NCBI GenBank assembly: GCA_029779435.1
Contig: JAKPAM010000036.1
Coordinates: forward strand, 1 to 64,000
Direction of reading: 5' to 3'
DNA: 64,000 bases
Source of the DNA: Pseudomonadota bacterium
GTDB taxonomy: Bacteria; Pseudomonadota; Gammaproteobacteria; Burkholderiales; Burkholderiaceae_E
Part shown: one piece after another, positions 43,894 to 54,078 of the stretch
How positions within the stretch are numbered: position 1 is the stretch's first letter
How the letters are laid out: each line of letters opens with the position of its first letter
Position numbers and translations under genes: made by a program
The notes under the pieces: generated by a model
Told to the model about the DNA's origin: nothing
The model's input: the letters and a program-made list of their open reading frames with translations, nothing else
Databases searched by the model: none

Positions 43894-44952
43894 ATGAGTC
43901 GATCGCCTTCTTCGTTCTATCGCCGCCTGATCGCCGTGACCACGGTGCTGACGCTGTGTCTGGTGATGCTGGGCGCCTACGTGCGGCTGAGCGACGCGGG
44001 GCTGGGCTGCCCCGACTGGCCGGGCTGCTACGGGCACCTGACGCCGACGCGGGCCAGCGACTTCATCGCCCGCGCAGTGGAAGTCCAGGGGGGCGAGCAC
44101 GGTCCGGTCTCGATGGGCAAGGCCTGGCGAGAGATGGTGCACCGCTACTTCGCCAGCGGACTGGGCCTGCTGATCATCGCGATCGCGGTGATCGGATGGC
44201 GTCAGCGGGCACGCCTGGGCCAAAGCCCATGGCTGGCGACCGCGCTGGTCGGCGTCGTCGTGCTGCAGGGCCTGTTCGGAAAATGGACGGTGACGCTGCT
44301 GCTCAAGCCCGCGATCGTCACGGGGCACCTGCTCGGCGGCCTGCTGACGCTGGCGATGCTGGTCTGGCTGTGGGAGCGGCAGCACGCCGGCCACGCGCGC
44401 GTCGACGCGGCGGCCGCCCGCCGGCTCCGCGCGGCGTCGCTGCTGGGCTTCGCGTTGCTGGCCGGGCAGATCTTCCTCGGCGGCTGGACCAGCACCAACT
44501 ACGCGGCCCTCGCGTGTCCCGATTTGCCGACCTGCCAGGGGCAGTGGCTGCCCGAGACCAATTTCGCCGATGCTTTCCACCTGGTGCGCGAACTGGGCAT
44601 GACCGGCGATGGCGAGAACCTGCCGATGCAGGCGCTGACGGCCATCCATTTGTCGCACCGGATCGGCGCCGTCGTCGTCGCGTTGTATCTCGGATGGCTG
44701 GCCTGGCGGGTCAGGCGCGTCGATGGCCTGCAATCGCTCGGCGCCGCGTTGATGGCGGTGCTGGCCGCCCAACTGGTGCTGGGCCTGAGCAACGTGTGGC
44801 TGAGCCTGCCGCTGCCGGTGGCGGTGGCCCATAACGGAGGAGCGGCGGTGCTTGTGGCGCTGATGGTGATGCTAAACTACCGCGTCGGCCGCGCCCGTCG
44901 GGTCAATCCTGCCGTCGTTCGGTCCATTCACCCGGCCCGCCACCAAGCCTGA
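43894..44952 (+). CDS. ctaA: Haem A synthase (COX15/CtaA)
   Basis: 352 residues and eight predicted membrane helices in two four-helix halves. It oxidises the C8 methyl of haem O to give haem A. Motifs are [20 protein letters not shown], the His-bearing helices [40 protein letters not shown] and [13 protein letters not shown], and [21 protein letters not shown]. It starts 15 bp after the thioredoxin-fold gene and is followed 11 bp later by ctaB. Confidence 0.96.
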   Translation: MSRSPSSFYRRLIAVTTVLTLCLVMLGAYVRLSDAGLGCPDWPGCYGHLTPTRASDFIARAVEVQGGEHGPVSMGKAWREMVHRYFASGLGLLIIAIAVIGWRQRARLGQSPWLATALVGVVVLQGLFGKWTVTLLLKPAIVTGHLLGGLLTLAMLVWLWERQHAGHARVDAAAARRLRAASLLGFALLAGQIFLGGWTSTNYAALACPDLPTCQGQWLPETNFADAFHLVRELGMTGDGENLPMQALTAIHLSHRIGAVVVALYLGWLAWRVRRVDGLQSLGAALMAVLAAQLVLGLSNVWLSLPLPVAVAHNGGAAVLVALMVMLNYRVGRARRVNPAVVRSIHPARHQA

Positions 44953-44963
44953 GTTTTTTACGC

Positions 44964-45857
44964 ATGCAAGCCATCGATGTTTCGCAGCCGGCCGGCTGGC
45001 GGCATGTATCTTCTCAATACCTGGCGTTGACCAAGCCGCGGATCACGCTGTTGGCGGCGTTCTGCGCATTGATCGGCATGCTGCTCGCTTCCGACGGGCC
45101 CGTGCCCACGCCGATCCTGGTCTTCGGCGTGCTCGGCATCTCGCTGCTGGCGGGCGCCGGTTTCGCGTTCAATTGCCTGATCGAGCGCGGTATCGACGCG
45201 CGCATGGCCCGCACGCGGGCCCGTGCCACGGCGCGTGGCGAGCTCAACCCCAAAGGCATCGTCCTGTTCGCGGGCGGGCTCGGTGGGCTCGGCGCCTGGC
45301 TGCTGCACGCGTTCGTCAACCCGCTGACGATGTGGCTGACGCTGGCGACGTTCGTCGGCTACGCAGTCGTCTACACGGTGCTGCTCAAGCCGGCGACGCC
45401 GCAGAACATCGTGATCGGCGGCGCGTCGGGCGCGATGCCGCCGGTGCTCGGCTGGGCGGCCGTGGCCAACGACGTCACCGCGCACGCGCTGGTGCTGTTC
45501 CTGATCGTCTTCGTCTGGACCCCGCCGCATTTCTGGGCGCTGGCGCTGTATCGTGTCGAGGACTACCGCAAATCGGGCCTGCCGATGCTGCCGGTCACGC
45601 ATGGGCCCGAGTTCACGCGGCTGAGCATCCTGCTCTACACGGTGCTGCTGGTCGCCGCGTCGCTGCTGCCCTACGTCATCGGCATGAGCGGCGTTTTCTA
45701 CGCCGTGTGCGCGCTGGCGTTGGGCGGCGTGTTCCTGCGCTATGCGTGGATGCTGTGGCGGCAGTACTCGGATGCGCTGTCGCGCAAGACCTTCGGTTAT
45801 TCGATCCTGTACCTGGCCGCCCTGTTCGGCGCATTGCTCATTGACCATTACCTCTGA
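44964..45857 (+). CDS. ctaB: Protohaem IX farnesyltransferase (haem O synthase)
   Basis: 297 residues, a UbiA-family membrane enzyme making haem O from haem B and farnesyl diphosphate. It shows YLALTKPRI, the first Asp-rich-type motif [39 protein letters not shown] and [21 protein letters not shown]. Its product feeds CtaA, encoded directly upstream. The SCO gene probably starts inside its last codons. Confidence 0.96.
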   Translation: MQAIDVSQPAGWRHVSSQYLALTKPRITLLAAFCALIGMLLASDGPVPTPILVFGVLGISLLAGAGFAFNCLIERGIDARMARTRARATARGELNPKGIVLFAGGLGGLGAWLLHAFVNPLTMWLTLATFVGYAVVYTVLLKPATPQNIVIGGASGAMPPVLGWAAVANDVTAHALVLFLIVFVWTPPHFWALALYRVEDYRKSGLPMLPVTHGPEFTRLSILLYTVLLVAASLLPYVIGMSGVFYAVCALALGGVFLRYAWMLWRQYSDALSRKTFGYSILYLAALFGALLIDHYL

Positions 45858-46533
45858 ATCGCGTCGCCACGCCGTCCGCACCGGGATCGCGCGTCCGTCC
45901 CCATCGACGGGCGTAGCGGCGCGACGCCGCGTGCTGCGCATGGCCGCCGTGACGGCGGCGGCCGGTTGGCTGACCGTCGGTTTGTCCGGTCTGGCCGGTT
46001 GCGACCGAGCGGGTCCCAGCTTCAAGAATGCCGACATCACCGGCGCCAACTACGCGCAGGATTTCAAGCTCACCGGCCATGACGGCAAGACTTATACGCT
46101 GGCCGATTTCAAGGGCAAGGTCGTCGTCATCTTCTTCGGCTTCACGCAGTGCCCCGACGTCTGCCCGACCAACCTGATGGAGCTGGCCGAGGCCAAGAAG
46201 CGCCTGGGCGCCGAGGGCAACCAGATCCAGGTGCTGTTCGTGACGCTCGATCCGGAGCGCGATACGCGCCAGGTGATGGCTCAGTACACCACGTCGTTCG
46301 ATCCGACGGCCATCGGCCTGTTCGCCGATCCGGAGACGACCGCGCAGACCGCCAAGTCCTTCAAGGTCTTCTACCAGAAGGTACCGGGCAAGACGCCGGA
46401 CACCTACACGCTCGAGCATACGGCCGGCAGCTACGTGTTCGACCGCGCCGGCAAGGTGCGCCTGTTCGTCCGGCACGGGCAGGGGCTCGACGCGTTGACG
46501 CACGATTTGAAGCAGCTCGTCGAACTCGGCTAG
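45841..46533 (+). CDS. SCO1/SenC copper chaperone lipoprotein
   Basis: A SCO family protein delivering copper to the CuA site of oxidase subunit II. It contains a lipobox (LAGC), the CxxxC motif [18 protein letters not shown] and the His of [14 protein letters not shown] 45841 overlaps ctaB by 17 nt and gives 230 residues; ATG 45940 would give a clean lipoprotein signal ([21 protein letters not shown]) of 197 residues. Neither has a good ribosome site, so the start is uncertain. Confidence 0.9.
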   Translation: MTITSESRRHAVRTGIARPSPSTGVAARRRVLRMAAVTAAAGWLTVGLSGLAGCDRAGPSFKNADITGANYAQDFKLTGHDGKTYTLADFKGKVVVIFFGFTQCPDVCPTNLMELAEAKKRLGAEGNQIQVLFVTLDPERDTRQVMAQYTTSFDPTAIGLFADPETTAQTAKSFKVFYQKVPGKTPDTYTLEHTAGSYVFDRAGKVRLFVRHGQGLDALTHDLKQLVELG

Positions 46534-46776
46534 ACATCATGGTCGCCAGACTGCGGGGGGCCGATCTCCCGACATCCAAGTAACGCGACATTCGCTGCGA
46601 GCGCGCGGGAGGCGGTCCCGACAGCGTCCTCGGTCGCGTCTGGCGGCTTGTTCACCCGGCAGATCGAGGCCCGTGTCGATCTTCGAGCGAACGGCCCCGG
46701 AAGCGTGAGTGGCGGATGCGGCGGGTACCCGCGGCTGCCGCTCACATCCCTGGAGCGGCGGCGCGCGGTTGTCGGC
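46534..46776. other. Gap between convergent SCO and acyltransferase genes
   Basis: 243 bp with no gene and no clear terminator hairpin. Confidence 0.5.
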
Positions 46777-48990
46777 TCATCGTTTCAGCGCGTCGCTGAG
46801 CACCGGTACCAACGCATGGTCGACGAACCAGCGCGAACCGGTATCGGTCAGGTGGCTGGTGTCGTACGACATCAGCGCGAAACCCTTGGACGTCACGCCG
46901 GTCAGGCAGCCCTGCGCATCGCAAAAGAAATCGCGCGGCGACACGTAGCGCGCCGGCGCATCGCCGAGGAATCCGCGAATCGTCTGGTCCAGCTCCGGCA
47001 GCGTGGCCTTCAGGCCGAACTGCGTCCGCTCGGGCAATTGCCGGTGCGATCGGTAGTACGACTGCAGCGCGCGCGGCAGCGACGGCTGCCATTCCGGAAA
47101 CGGGCCGACGACGATCACCTGGCCCACGCCGGCTTCCTTGAGCAGGTGCACGGTGCGGGGTAGTTCGCGCCGCACCGATTCGGCATCGATGCCGTACCAG
47201 GCGGCTGACACGATGACGACCGCCGGCCGTGCCGCGCGGATGCGCTCCAGCGCCAGTTCGACGACGCCGGGGCAGAATGGCCGGTTGCCGCGCGAGAAAT
47301 TCTGCAACGGCGGGCAGGCACTGGCCGTGATCTGCGAGAAGACGGCGCCGAGCGCGGCGCTGCGTTCGCGCAAGCCCAGCGTCAGATGGGCGGCGTGCGA
47401 ATCGCCCCACAGTACGATCTGCGGCCGCACATCGGTGCCGGCGGGCTTCGGCAGGCAATGCGCACCCAGGTCGCTGGCCGGCTGCGTGTAGCGCAGGAAG
47501 CAATCGCCTTCGCGGTAGTCCGCGGCCGGATCGTAGTGGAATCCGCGCAGTTCGGCGCTTTCCGGGAAGCGGGTCGGGATGCCGTCGGCACGCCAGGTCG
47601 CCCAGCCGCCGAGGCCCAGCAGCGCGATGACCAGTGCCGACGTCGCCAGCGCGCGTCGTTCGCGATGGCCGTCGCGGCGCATCCGCCCGGCGAAGCGCTG
47701 CACCGGCTTCTCGACGAACTGCCAGGTCAGCCAGGCGAGTACGAACGACAGCGCGACCAGCCCGTACTTGAGCGCGCGCATCGACGCGTCGCCCTCGTCC
47801 GGCCCTTGCACGATGTGCAGGAACGACAGCAGCGGCCAGTGCCACAGGTACAGCGGATAACTGATCAGGCCGATCAGCACCAGCGGCCGCAGCGAGAGGA
47901 TTCGCCGGTTGATCCACGACCCCTGGCCGGCGTGGATCAGCATGGCCGAGCCCAGTACCGGCATCAGCGCATACCAGCCGGGGAAGGGCGTCAGCCCGTC
48001 GATCAGCGCGGTGGCGATCAGGATCAGGCCGAGCCCGATCGCGCCGGTCAGCTCGGCGGCTCGCGCCGCGTTGCCGCCCAGCACCGCCGCGCCGATCTGC
48101 TGGCCCGGCCGGCGGAACTCGTACCAGGCGATCGCCGCGCCGGTCAGCAGCTCCCAGAAGCGGCTCGGCAGCAGGTAGAACGTCGCCGACGGGTAAGCCT
48201 GCAGGCCGCCGATGTTGATCACGAACGACACGCCGAACAGCAGCGCGATGGCCAGCGTCACCGCGCCGGCGCGCCGCATCGCGAAGAAGGCCATCAGGAT
48301 CAGTGGCCAGATCAGGTAGAACTGCTCCTCGACACCCAGCGACCAGAAGTGCAGCAGCGGCTTGAGTTCGGCCGAGGTATCGAAATAGCCGGCTTCGCTC
48401 CACAGCAAGATGTTCGAGACGAATAGCGAACTGGCCGCGACGTGCTGGCCCAGCGACGCGAAATCATTGGACGACAGCACGAACCACCCGATCGCCCAGG
48501 TCGCCAGCAATACGACGGTCAGTGCGGGCAGGATGCGCCGGCACCGGCGGAAGTAGAAATCCGCCAACGTATACGTGCCGTCGCGCATCTCGCGGAACAG
48601 GATTCCGCTGATCAGGTAGCCGGAGATGACGAAGAACACGTCGACGCCGATGTAGCCGCTCGGCAGGCGTAGCGGCGAGGCGTGGAAGAACACGACCCAC
48701 AGCACCGCCAGCGATCGCAGCCCGTCGATCTCGGGGCGGTGCCCTTGGAGCCGTTTCGCGCCGGCCGTTGGCGGGTCGGCCGACTCGGCGCCGGAAGGCG
48801 ACGTCGTCGCCGTGTCGCCGGGCCGCTGCGGAATCACCAGGTCGTCGGGCGGCCAGACGTTCAGCTCGGGCGTGGAGTCGTGTCGGCTGGACGACGCGGA
48901 GCGGGCACCTCCGATGCGTGTCGGGGTACGGCGGCGGCTGCCAGGGTCGGAGATCTCGGGAGGCGAGGACATCGATACGGCGACGGTCAT
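46777..48990 (-). CDS. Acyltransferase-3 / SGNH fusion (OafA-like)
   Basis: 737 residues. After ~85 disordered residues comes an acyltransferase-3 membrane domain (GHRPEIDGLRSLAVLWVVFFH, SGYIGVDVFFVISGYLIS, FYFRRCRRILPAL, HFWSLGVEEQFYLIWP) with about ten helices, then a periplasmic SGNH domain with GDSHAAHL and the terminal DTSHLTDTG. Such fusions O-acetylate LPS, EPS or peptidoglycan. It is outside the EPS locus proper but only 4 kb away, so it could modify that polymer. ATG 48990 lacks a ribosome site; Met at 48972 is an alternative. Confidence 0.9.
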   Translation of the reverse strand: MTVAVSMSSPPEISDPGSRRRTPTRIGGARSASSSRHDSTPELNVWPPDDLVIPQRPGDTATTSPSGAESADPPTAGAKRLQGHRPEIDGLRSLAVLWVVFFHASPLRLPSGYIGVDVFFVISGYLISGILFREMRDGTYTLADFYFRRCRRILPALTVVLLATWAIGWFVLSSNDFASLGQHVAASSLFVSNILLWSEAGYFDTSAELKPLLHFWSLGVEEQFYLIWPLILMAFFAMRRAGAVTLAIALLFGVSFVINIGGLQAYPSATFYLLPSRFWELLTGAAIAWYEFRRPGQQIGAAVLGGNAARAAELTGAIGLGLILIATALIDGLTPFPGWYALMPVLGSAMLIHAGQGSWINRRILSLRPLVLIGLISYPLYLWHWPLLSFLHIVQGPDEGDASMRALKYGLVALSFVLAWLTWQFVEKPVQRFAGRMRRDGHRERRALATSALVIALLGLGGWATWRADGIPTRFPESAELRGFHYDPAADYREGDCFLRYTQPASDLGAHCLPKPAGTDVRPQIVLWGDSHAAHLTLGLRERSAALGAVFSQITASACPPLQNFSRGNRPFCPGVVELALERIRAARPAVVIVSAAWYGIDAESVRRELPRTVHLLKEAGVGQVIVVGPFPEWQPSLPRALQSYYRSHRQLPERTQFGLKATLPELDQTIRGFLGDAPARYVSPRDFFCDAQGCLTGVTSKGFALMSYDTSHLTDTGSRWFVDHALVPVLSDALKR

Positions 48991-49500
48991 CGAGCCGGCG
49001 CCGCCGGCGCCTCATGCGGGGCGACCGGCGACGACGATCCGGGCAATTGATCGGAGGCTGTCAAACTATCGGCCGAATCGGCCCGATGCGTCCAGACGCC
49101 GGTGGATGGGCTGTCGCTCCTCGTTGTGACCGAACCACAACGCGGCGATGGAAGGTCGGGAGGCGCGACCGCATTCGCCCATCGCCGCCGCTTCGCCGGC
49201 TTCTCGTGCGGCCGGGCCGGCGCGCGGGTGCCGGAGCTGCCGGTCTGCAAGGATATCGCGTGTTGAGGGCGGCCGGCGGCCGTGAGCGGTGCGTCAGTTC
49301 CAGTGCGGATCATCGGACTCGGCCAGAGCGTCCGCGATTCGCTAAGCTGTCGGAACCGGCGCCAGGGAGCGCTGATCAATTCGACCCGGCCGCCGCGTCG
49401 AATTGATCAGCGCGTCCGTCGTACGCGAATGCGTTCGGGCGAAGCACGGCCCGGCGTGCGAGCGCGTGTCGGGACACCACATCGTTTCATCGAGGGAATC
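48991..49500. other. Divergent intergenic region with a 17-bp palindrome
   Basis: 510 bp between the acyltransferase (minus) and glutathione peroxidase (plus) genes. It should hold both promoters. The only strong structure is the perfect inverted repeat at 49369-49413. No gene is supported. Confidence 0.55.
49369..49413. repeat. Perfect 17-bp inverted repeat
   Basis: GCGCTGATCAATTCGAC (49369-49385), 11-nt spacer, GTCGAATTGATCAGCGC (49397-49413). It lies ~88 bp upstream of the glutathione peroxidase start. There is no T-tract and it lies between divergent genes, so a terminator is unlikely. A related half, GGATCAGCGCGTCCCTGGCG, occurs at about 54121-54140 and matches the reverse complement of the extended left arm. 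Confidence 0.8.
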
Positions 49501-50001
49501 ATGAGCAGCGATACAACCGTCTATGACTTTTCCGCCAAGGATCTGACCGGCCTCGAACGCCCGTTGTCCGACTACGAGGGCAAAGTGCTGCTGATCGTCA
49601 ACACGGCCAGTCGCTGCGGATTCACGCCGCAGTATGCCGGCCTCGAAGCGCTCTATCGCAGCCATCACGACAAGGGCCTCGAGATCCTCGGCTTCCCGTG
49701 CAACCAGTTCGGCGCTCAGGAGCCGGGCGACGAAGCGCAGATCGGCGAGTTCTGCGAGCGCAACTATGGCGTGTCGTTTCCGATGTTCGCGAAGGTCGAT
49801 GTCAACGGGGCGCATACTCACCCGTTGTTCCAATGGCTCAAGGCGCAGGCGCCGGGCCTGCTGGGATCTCGGGACATCAAGTGGAATTTCACGAAGTTCC
49901 TGGTCGGCCGCGATGGGCAGGTGATCGATCGGTTCTGGCCGACGACCACGCCCGCCGGCCTCACGTCCGACGTCGACAAGGCGCTGCGAGCGTCCTCCTG
50001 A
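49501..50001 (+). CDS. Glutathione peroxidase family thiol peroxidase
   Basis: 166 residues with the family triad: Cys in [16 protein letters not shown], Gln in [13 protein letters not shown] and Trp in [11 protein letters not shown]. It is a Cys (not selenocysteine) enzyme reducing hydroperoxides with glutathione or thioredoxin in the cytoplasm. ATG 49501 has GAGGGA 4-9 nt upstream; the frame extends left without homology. Element copy B begins 5 bp after the stop. Confidence 0.93.
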   Translation: MSSDTTVYDFSAKDLTGLERPLSDYEGKVLLIVNTASRCGFTPQYAGLEALYRSHHDKGLEILGFPCNQFGAQEPGDEAQIGEFCERNYGVSFPMFAKVDVNGAHTHPLFQWLKAQAPGLLGSRDIKWNFTKFLVGRDGQVIDRFWPTTTPAGLTSDVDKALRASS

Positions 50002-50005
50002 CCAC

Positions 50006-50123
50006 GGGCCGAAGCGCAACCCTTGTCCTTCCGGACGAAGTCGAGCGAGGCAAGCCCGTTCTGGCGCCGAAGGCGCCCCGTACCGTGGAGAGGAAGCTGT
50101 CGCCTTCAGGCGGCAGCGACTCG
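50006..50123 (+). ncRNA. Structured leader-like RNA element, copy B
   Basis: It begins GGGCCGAAGCGCAACCC and ends GGCGGCAGCGACTCG. Helices are GGGC with GCCC; CCUUG with CGAGG enclosing GTCC-TTCC-GGAC; GGCGCC-GAA-GGCGCC; and CTGTCGCC-TTCA-GGCGGCAG. Compared with copy A (34951-35070, minus), paired positions co-vary (A-U to G-C, C-G to G-C) and each G.U pair becomes A.C if the other strand is read, which fixes the sense. It ends 29 nt before the ATG of the HhH gene. Confidence 0.6.
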
Positions 50124-50152
50124 CCACGGTCCTCAACCTCCAGGGAATCAAG

Positions 50153-50605
50153 ATGAAACGTTTGATCGCGATGCTTGCCGTTTCCGCCGCCGCTACCGTT
50201 GCCGCGGCGCCCGTCTTCGCCAAGGATGCGAGGGAAGACAAGGCACCGGCCGTCTTGGCCCAGGCCACGCATGGCACGACCACGCCGGCGGCTCCTGCCA
50301 TGCCGCCGCCGGCGGGCGCGACCAAGGACGCCGCCAAGGGCGGCGCTGCCGCCGCGACCGATGCCGCCAAGACGGCGCCTGCGGCGCCGATGGTCGACAA
50401 GGCTTCTCCCAAGGGAGAGCTGCTCGACATCAACACGGCGTCGGCTGACGAGCTCAAGGCGTTGACCGGCATCGGCGATGCGCGCGCCGAGGCGATCATC
50501 AAGGGCCGTCCTTATCGTGCCAAGAACGAACTGGTCGACAAGAAGATCCTGACCAAATCGGTCTACGACAAGATCAAGGACAAGATCATCGCTCGGCAGA
50601 AGTGA
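50153..50605 (+). CDS. Secreted ComEA-like helix-hairpin-helix protein
   Basis: 150 residues: a signal peptide ([17 protein letters not shown]), a low-complexity Ala/Pro/Lys linker (~25-85), then a ComEA-type HhH domain with [32 protein letters not shown] and the following [18 protein letters not shown] (given in parts). Such proteins bind double-stranded DNA in the periplasm during transformation; many Burkholderiales carry several, not all linked to competence. The structured element B forms its presumed leader. Confidence 0.85.
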   Translation: MKRLIAMLAVSAAATVAAAPVFAKDAREDKAPAVLAQATHGTTTPAAPAMPPPAGATKDAAKGGAAAATDAAKTAPAAPMVDKASPKGELLDINTASADELKALTGIGDARAEAIIKGRPYRAKNELVDKKILTKSVYDKIKDKIIARQK

Positions 50606-50637
50606 GACGAGCGGCGGTCTGAAGCCCGCGCTGCGGA

Positions 50638-51954
50638 TCAGCCTATCCGCCGCAGCGGCGGGTAGACGAAGCGCATGCGCAGATGCGCGTCGCGCGGCTG
50701 GTACAGGCGCAGCACCACGTAGAAATCGTCATCGGCCGGCGTGGGCAGCCAGTTGTGGCCCGTGCCCGGGTCGGTGGCCTGCATCCGGATGCGCAGCCCG
50801 CCATCCGGATCCCGAACGAGCCCGGGCGTCCGGTCGCCGATCGAATAGCGGCTGATCGGGTTGTCGACCAGCAGGCAGTCGCGCCGGCCATACATCGTCA
50901 GCGACCAGAATGCGTCGACCTCCGGCGCCTGGCCGGGACCGAAGTACAGTTCGTAGCGCGCGCTGCCCGCCAGGGCCTGGCCGTCGGCGTCGACCTCGCA
51001 CATCGGATACATCGCCTCCTCGATGCCCAGGGCGCCGATCAGGTTGCGCGCCACGCGCGCGCGGGTCAGGTAGTCGTCGTCGTAGCCGGTGCGGATCGTC
51101 ACCGGGACATTCCAGCCCCCGCCCAGTTGCGCGGCCTGCGTATCGTCGCGCAACGTGGCATAGACGCGGGGCAGGGCCCGCGTGAACGCATCCCGCCGTG
51201 CTGCCTCGGCTGCGGGCCGGCCGTCGATCAGCCCGAAGGCCGCATGGGACGCCAGCAGCGCCGTCTCGGCCTCCGGCGCGGCATTGCGCGCCAGCGCCGC
51301 CGAGACGGTCCGCAGATAGGCGTCCGGCGCCGGGACCTGTGTGCGACGGCCGTCGAGACGGGTGTCGATGAGCTGCCAGGCAGGCGCGCCATCGGCGGCA
51401 CGCCGGATTGCATAGGCATCCTGCAGCCGGTGCGCGATCGCCAGGTCGGCATCGTTCGCGTCCACCAGCATCCGGCCGATGATCCAGACGTCGTCGCCCG
51501 GCGCGGCGATCCGCACCATGCCCGCGGGTACGTCCCCCTGCCAGCGCGGGCCGTGCACGAACACGCTCTGCGCGCGATTGCCGGTCGTGCGCCGTCCCGC
51601 GTAGGCGAACGGGTTGGTCCAGAAGTCCAGGAATCCCAGCGTCCAGTAGCGATCGCCCATGTCGGGGATGTCGATCACCAGCGGCCCGGCCGCCAGGTCG
51701 AGCCAGACGTTGTCGTAGAGCGTATCGTTGTTCGGCGACACCACCTCGCGGTTGGCGGGCGTCAGCAGCGCGCGCGAGTGCGTGAAGCCATTGCACCAGC
51801 GCAGCGTCGATGCGCGCTCGTTGGTCGCGAGCTGTCCGTCCGGGCCGCGGCGTGGGCAGGTGGCCGCGCGCATACGCGCCATCTCGTACAGCGGTAGCGA
51901 ATAGAGCACCGCATCACGTGCGGCATCATCGAGATCGGTCGGGGCGAGGGACAC
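50638..51954 (-). CDS. DUF1254/DUF1214 domain protein
   Basis: 438 residues from GTG 51954 (GGAAA 7-11 nt upstream). The N-terminal DUF1254 part has NGFTHSRALLTPANREVVSPNNDTLYDNVWLDL (in parts) and IPDMGDRYWTLGFLDFWTNPF. The C-terminal DUF1214 part has YELYFGPGQAPEVDAFWSLTMYG and ISRYSIGDRTPGL. The biochemical role of the family is unknown. There is no signal peptide here, unlike many homologues. It is convergent with the HhH gene. Confidence 0.85.
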   Translation of the reverse strand: MSLAPTDLDDAARDAVLYSLPLYEMARMRAATCPRRGPDGQLATNERASTLRWCNGFTHSRALLTPANREVVSPNNDTLYDNVWLDLAAGPLVIDIPDMGDRYWTLGFLDFWTNPFAYAGRRTTGNRAQSVFVHGPRWQGDVPAGMVRIAAPGDDVWIIGRMLVDANDADLAIAHRLQDAYAIRRAADGAPAWQLIDTRLDGRRTQVPAPDAYLRTVSAALARNAAPEAETALLASHAAFGLIDGRPAAEAARRDAFTRALPRVYATLRDDTQAAQLGGGWNVPVTIRTGYDDDYLTRARVARNLIGALGIEEAMYPMCEVDADGQALAGSARYELYFGPGQAPEVDAFWSLTMYGRRDCLLVDNPISRYSIGDRTPGLVRDPDGGLRIRMQATDPGTGHNWLPTPADDDFYVVLRLYQPRDAHLRMRFVYPPLRRIG

Positions 51955-52158
51955 GGCGATTTCCGGCGGCGAATGACGACGCTCGTCATGATGGCGTCAG
52001 TCGGTGCCCGAATCAAAACACGGATTCGGATATTGGAAATCGCGCGAGCCGGGGAGGCAGGCGCAAAAAGATCCGCCTCGGACTTGCGTCGTTGGCGGGG
52101 AAATGAGGAGGAGGAAATCCGTGAGGAAGTCGGGGCGCGTCAAACGCCCCTGCCTGGA
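51955..52158. other. Gap downstream of rpoH
   Basis: 204 bp. A 6-bp hairpin GGGGCG (52132-52137) / CGCCCC (52145-52150) just after the rpoH stop could end its transcript, but there is no T-tract on the minus strand. Confidence 0.35.
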
Positions 52159-53058
<900 letters not shown>

Positions 53059-53081
53059 GAGCCTGTGGTTCCTTGTAGAGC

Positions 53082-53099
53082 GCCCGGACACTCCCGGGC
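53082..53099 (-). promoter_or_regulatory. Hairpin in the rpoH leader
   Basis: GCCCGG (minus sense) pairs with CCGGGC across the 6-nt loop GAGTGT. It ends about 10 nt before the ribosome site AAGGA of rpoH. It could influence initiation but does not itself cover the ribosome site. Confidence 0.4.
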
Positions 53100-53106
53100 A
53101 GTGTCA

Positions 53107-53136
53107 ATATTAGCACTCGATCCCGGGGAGTGCTAA
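53107..53136. promoter_or_regulatory. Perfect CIRCE operator with overlapping promoter
   Basis: TTAGCACTC (53110-53118), nine bases, GAGTGCTAA (53128-53136) is an exact match to the HrcA-binding CIRCE consensus. On the minus strand the arm overlaps TAATAT (53107-53112), a good -10 hexamer for rpoH, so bound HrcA would block the promoter. The element is 51 bp from the rpoH start and ~290 bp from maiA on the other side. Confidence 0.95.
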
Positions 53137-53424
53137 TCAAACTTCCCAATCCGGTTCATAGCGGGAATCAATGTAAGGCCATGGGAGCCCGCCGCGGCAG
53201 AAGCGACGCCGAGGCGATGCTTCGGCGGCTTTCGCCGCGCAGGGCTCCTGGACCAGGAACAGGTCTTCTAAACGGATCGGGCCGATGGCGGCAGAACGAA
53301 TCGCCTGGGTGGCGGTCGTGGCTGCCAGCCGGTTGGATGGCGCGCCGCGCGCTGGTGATGCGATCGCGTGGCGCTCCGTGACAGTCCTGATGATTCAGTC
53401 GACATACCGAGCTTAAACTGGCAC

Positions 53425-54078
53425 ATGCTTACGCTCTATACCTATTTCCGCAGTTCGGCGTCTTTTCGGGTGCGCATCGGGTTGAACCTGAAGGGGCTCG
53501 AACGCGAGGATGAAGTCGTCTGGCTGCTGTCGGACGAGCAGGGCGGCGATGCGTATCGCCGGCTCAATCCGCAGAAGCTCGTGCCCGCGCTGGCCGTCGA
53601 CGGGCAGGTGCTCAGCCAGTCGCTGGCGATCCTCGAGTACCTGGAAGAGACGTATCCGGATCCGCCGTTGCTGCCGGCGAGCCCGATCGAGCGCGCCCGC
53701 GTGCGGTCGCTGGCGTTGTTGATCGCCTGCGAGATCCATCCGCTGAACAACCTGCGGGTCCTCAAGTACCTGAAGCAGACGCTGGGCCACGACGCGCAGC
53801 AGGTCGACGCCTGGTATCGCCATTGGTGCCGGGAAGGGTTCGACGCCTTCGAGCGGCAGGTCACCGACGGGCAGGCGGGCCGCTATTGCCATGGCGACAC
53901 CGTCACCCTGGCGGATATCTGCCTGGCTCCGCAGGTCTTCAACGCCCGGCGTTTCGGGGTCGACCTGGCCGTCTATCCGGCGACGATGGCGATCTTCGAC
54001 CGGTTGATGCAGTTGGACGCCTTCGCGCGCGCGCAGCCGTCCGAGCAGCCGGATGCCGCGCGGGCGGCGAATGGGTGA
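53425..54078 (+). CDS. maiA: Maleylacetoacetate isomerase / zeta-class GST
   Basis: 217 residues. The N-terminal thioredoxin fold has YTYFRSSASFRVRIGLNLKGL, where the usual zeta motif SSCS is SSAS, so the catalytic Cys is Ala but the Ser pair remains. NPQKLVPALAVDG and LSQSLAILEYLEETYP (glutathione-binding) and the helical domain with IACEIHPLNNLRVLKYL follow. It isomerises maleylacetoacetate in tyrosine catabolism; a general GST role is possible. ATG 53425 is the natural N-terminus despite a weak ribosome site. Confidence 0.88.
   Translation: MLTLYTYFRSSASFRVRIGLNLKGLEREDEVVWLLSDEQGGDAYRRLNPQKLVPALAVDGQVLSQSLAILEYLEETYPDPPLLPASPIERARVRSLALLIACEIHPLNNLRVLKYLKQTLGHDAQQVDAWYRHWCREGFDAFERQVTDGQAGRYCHGDTVTLADICLAPQVFNARRFGVDLAVYPATMAIFDRLMQLDAFARAQPSEQPDAARAANG

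Noticed and set aside
49369-49413. The 17-bp inverted repeat as a transcription terminator
   Set aside because: It lies between divergently transcribed genes, with no gene ending there and no T-tract.
50006-50123. RNase P RNA, because of GAGGAAGCT in both element copies
   Set aside because: The conserved RNase P core starts GAGGAAAGTCC and spans 350-400 nt with further universal blocks; none follow here.
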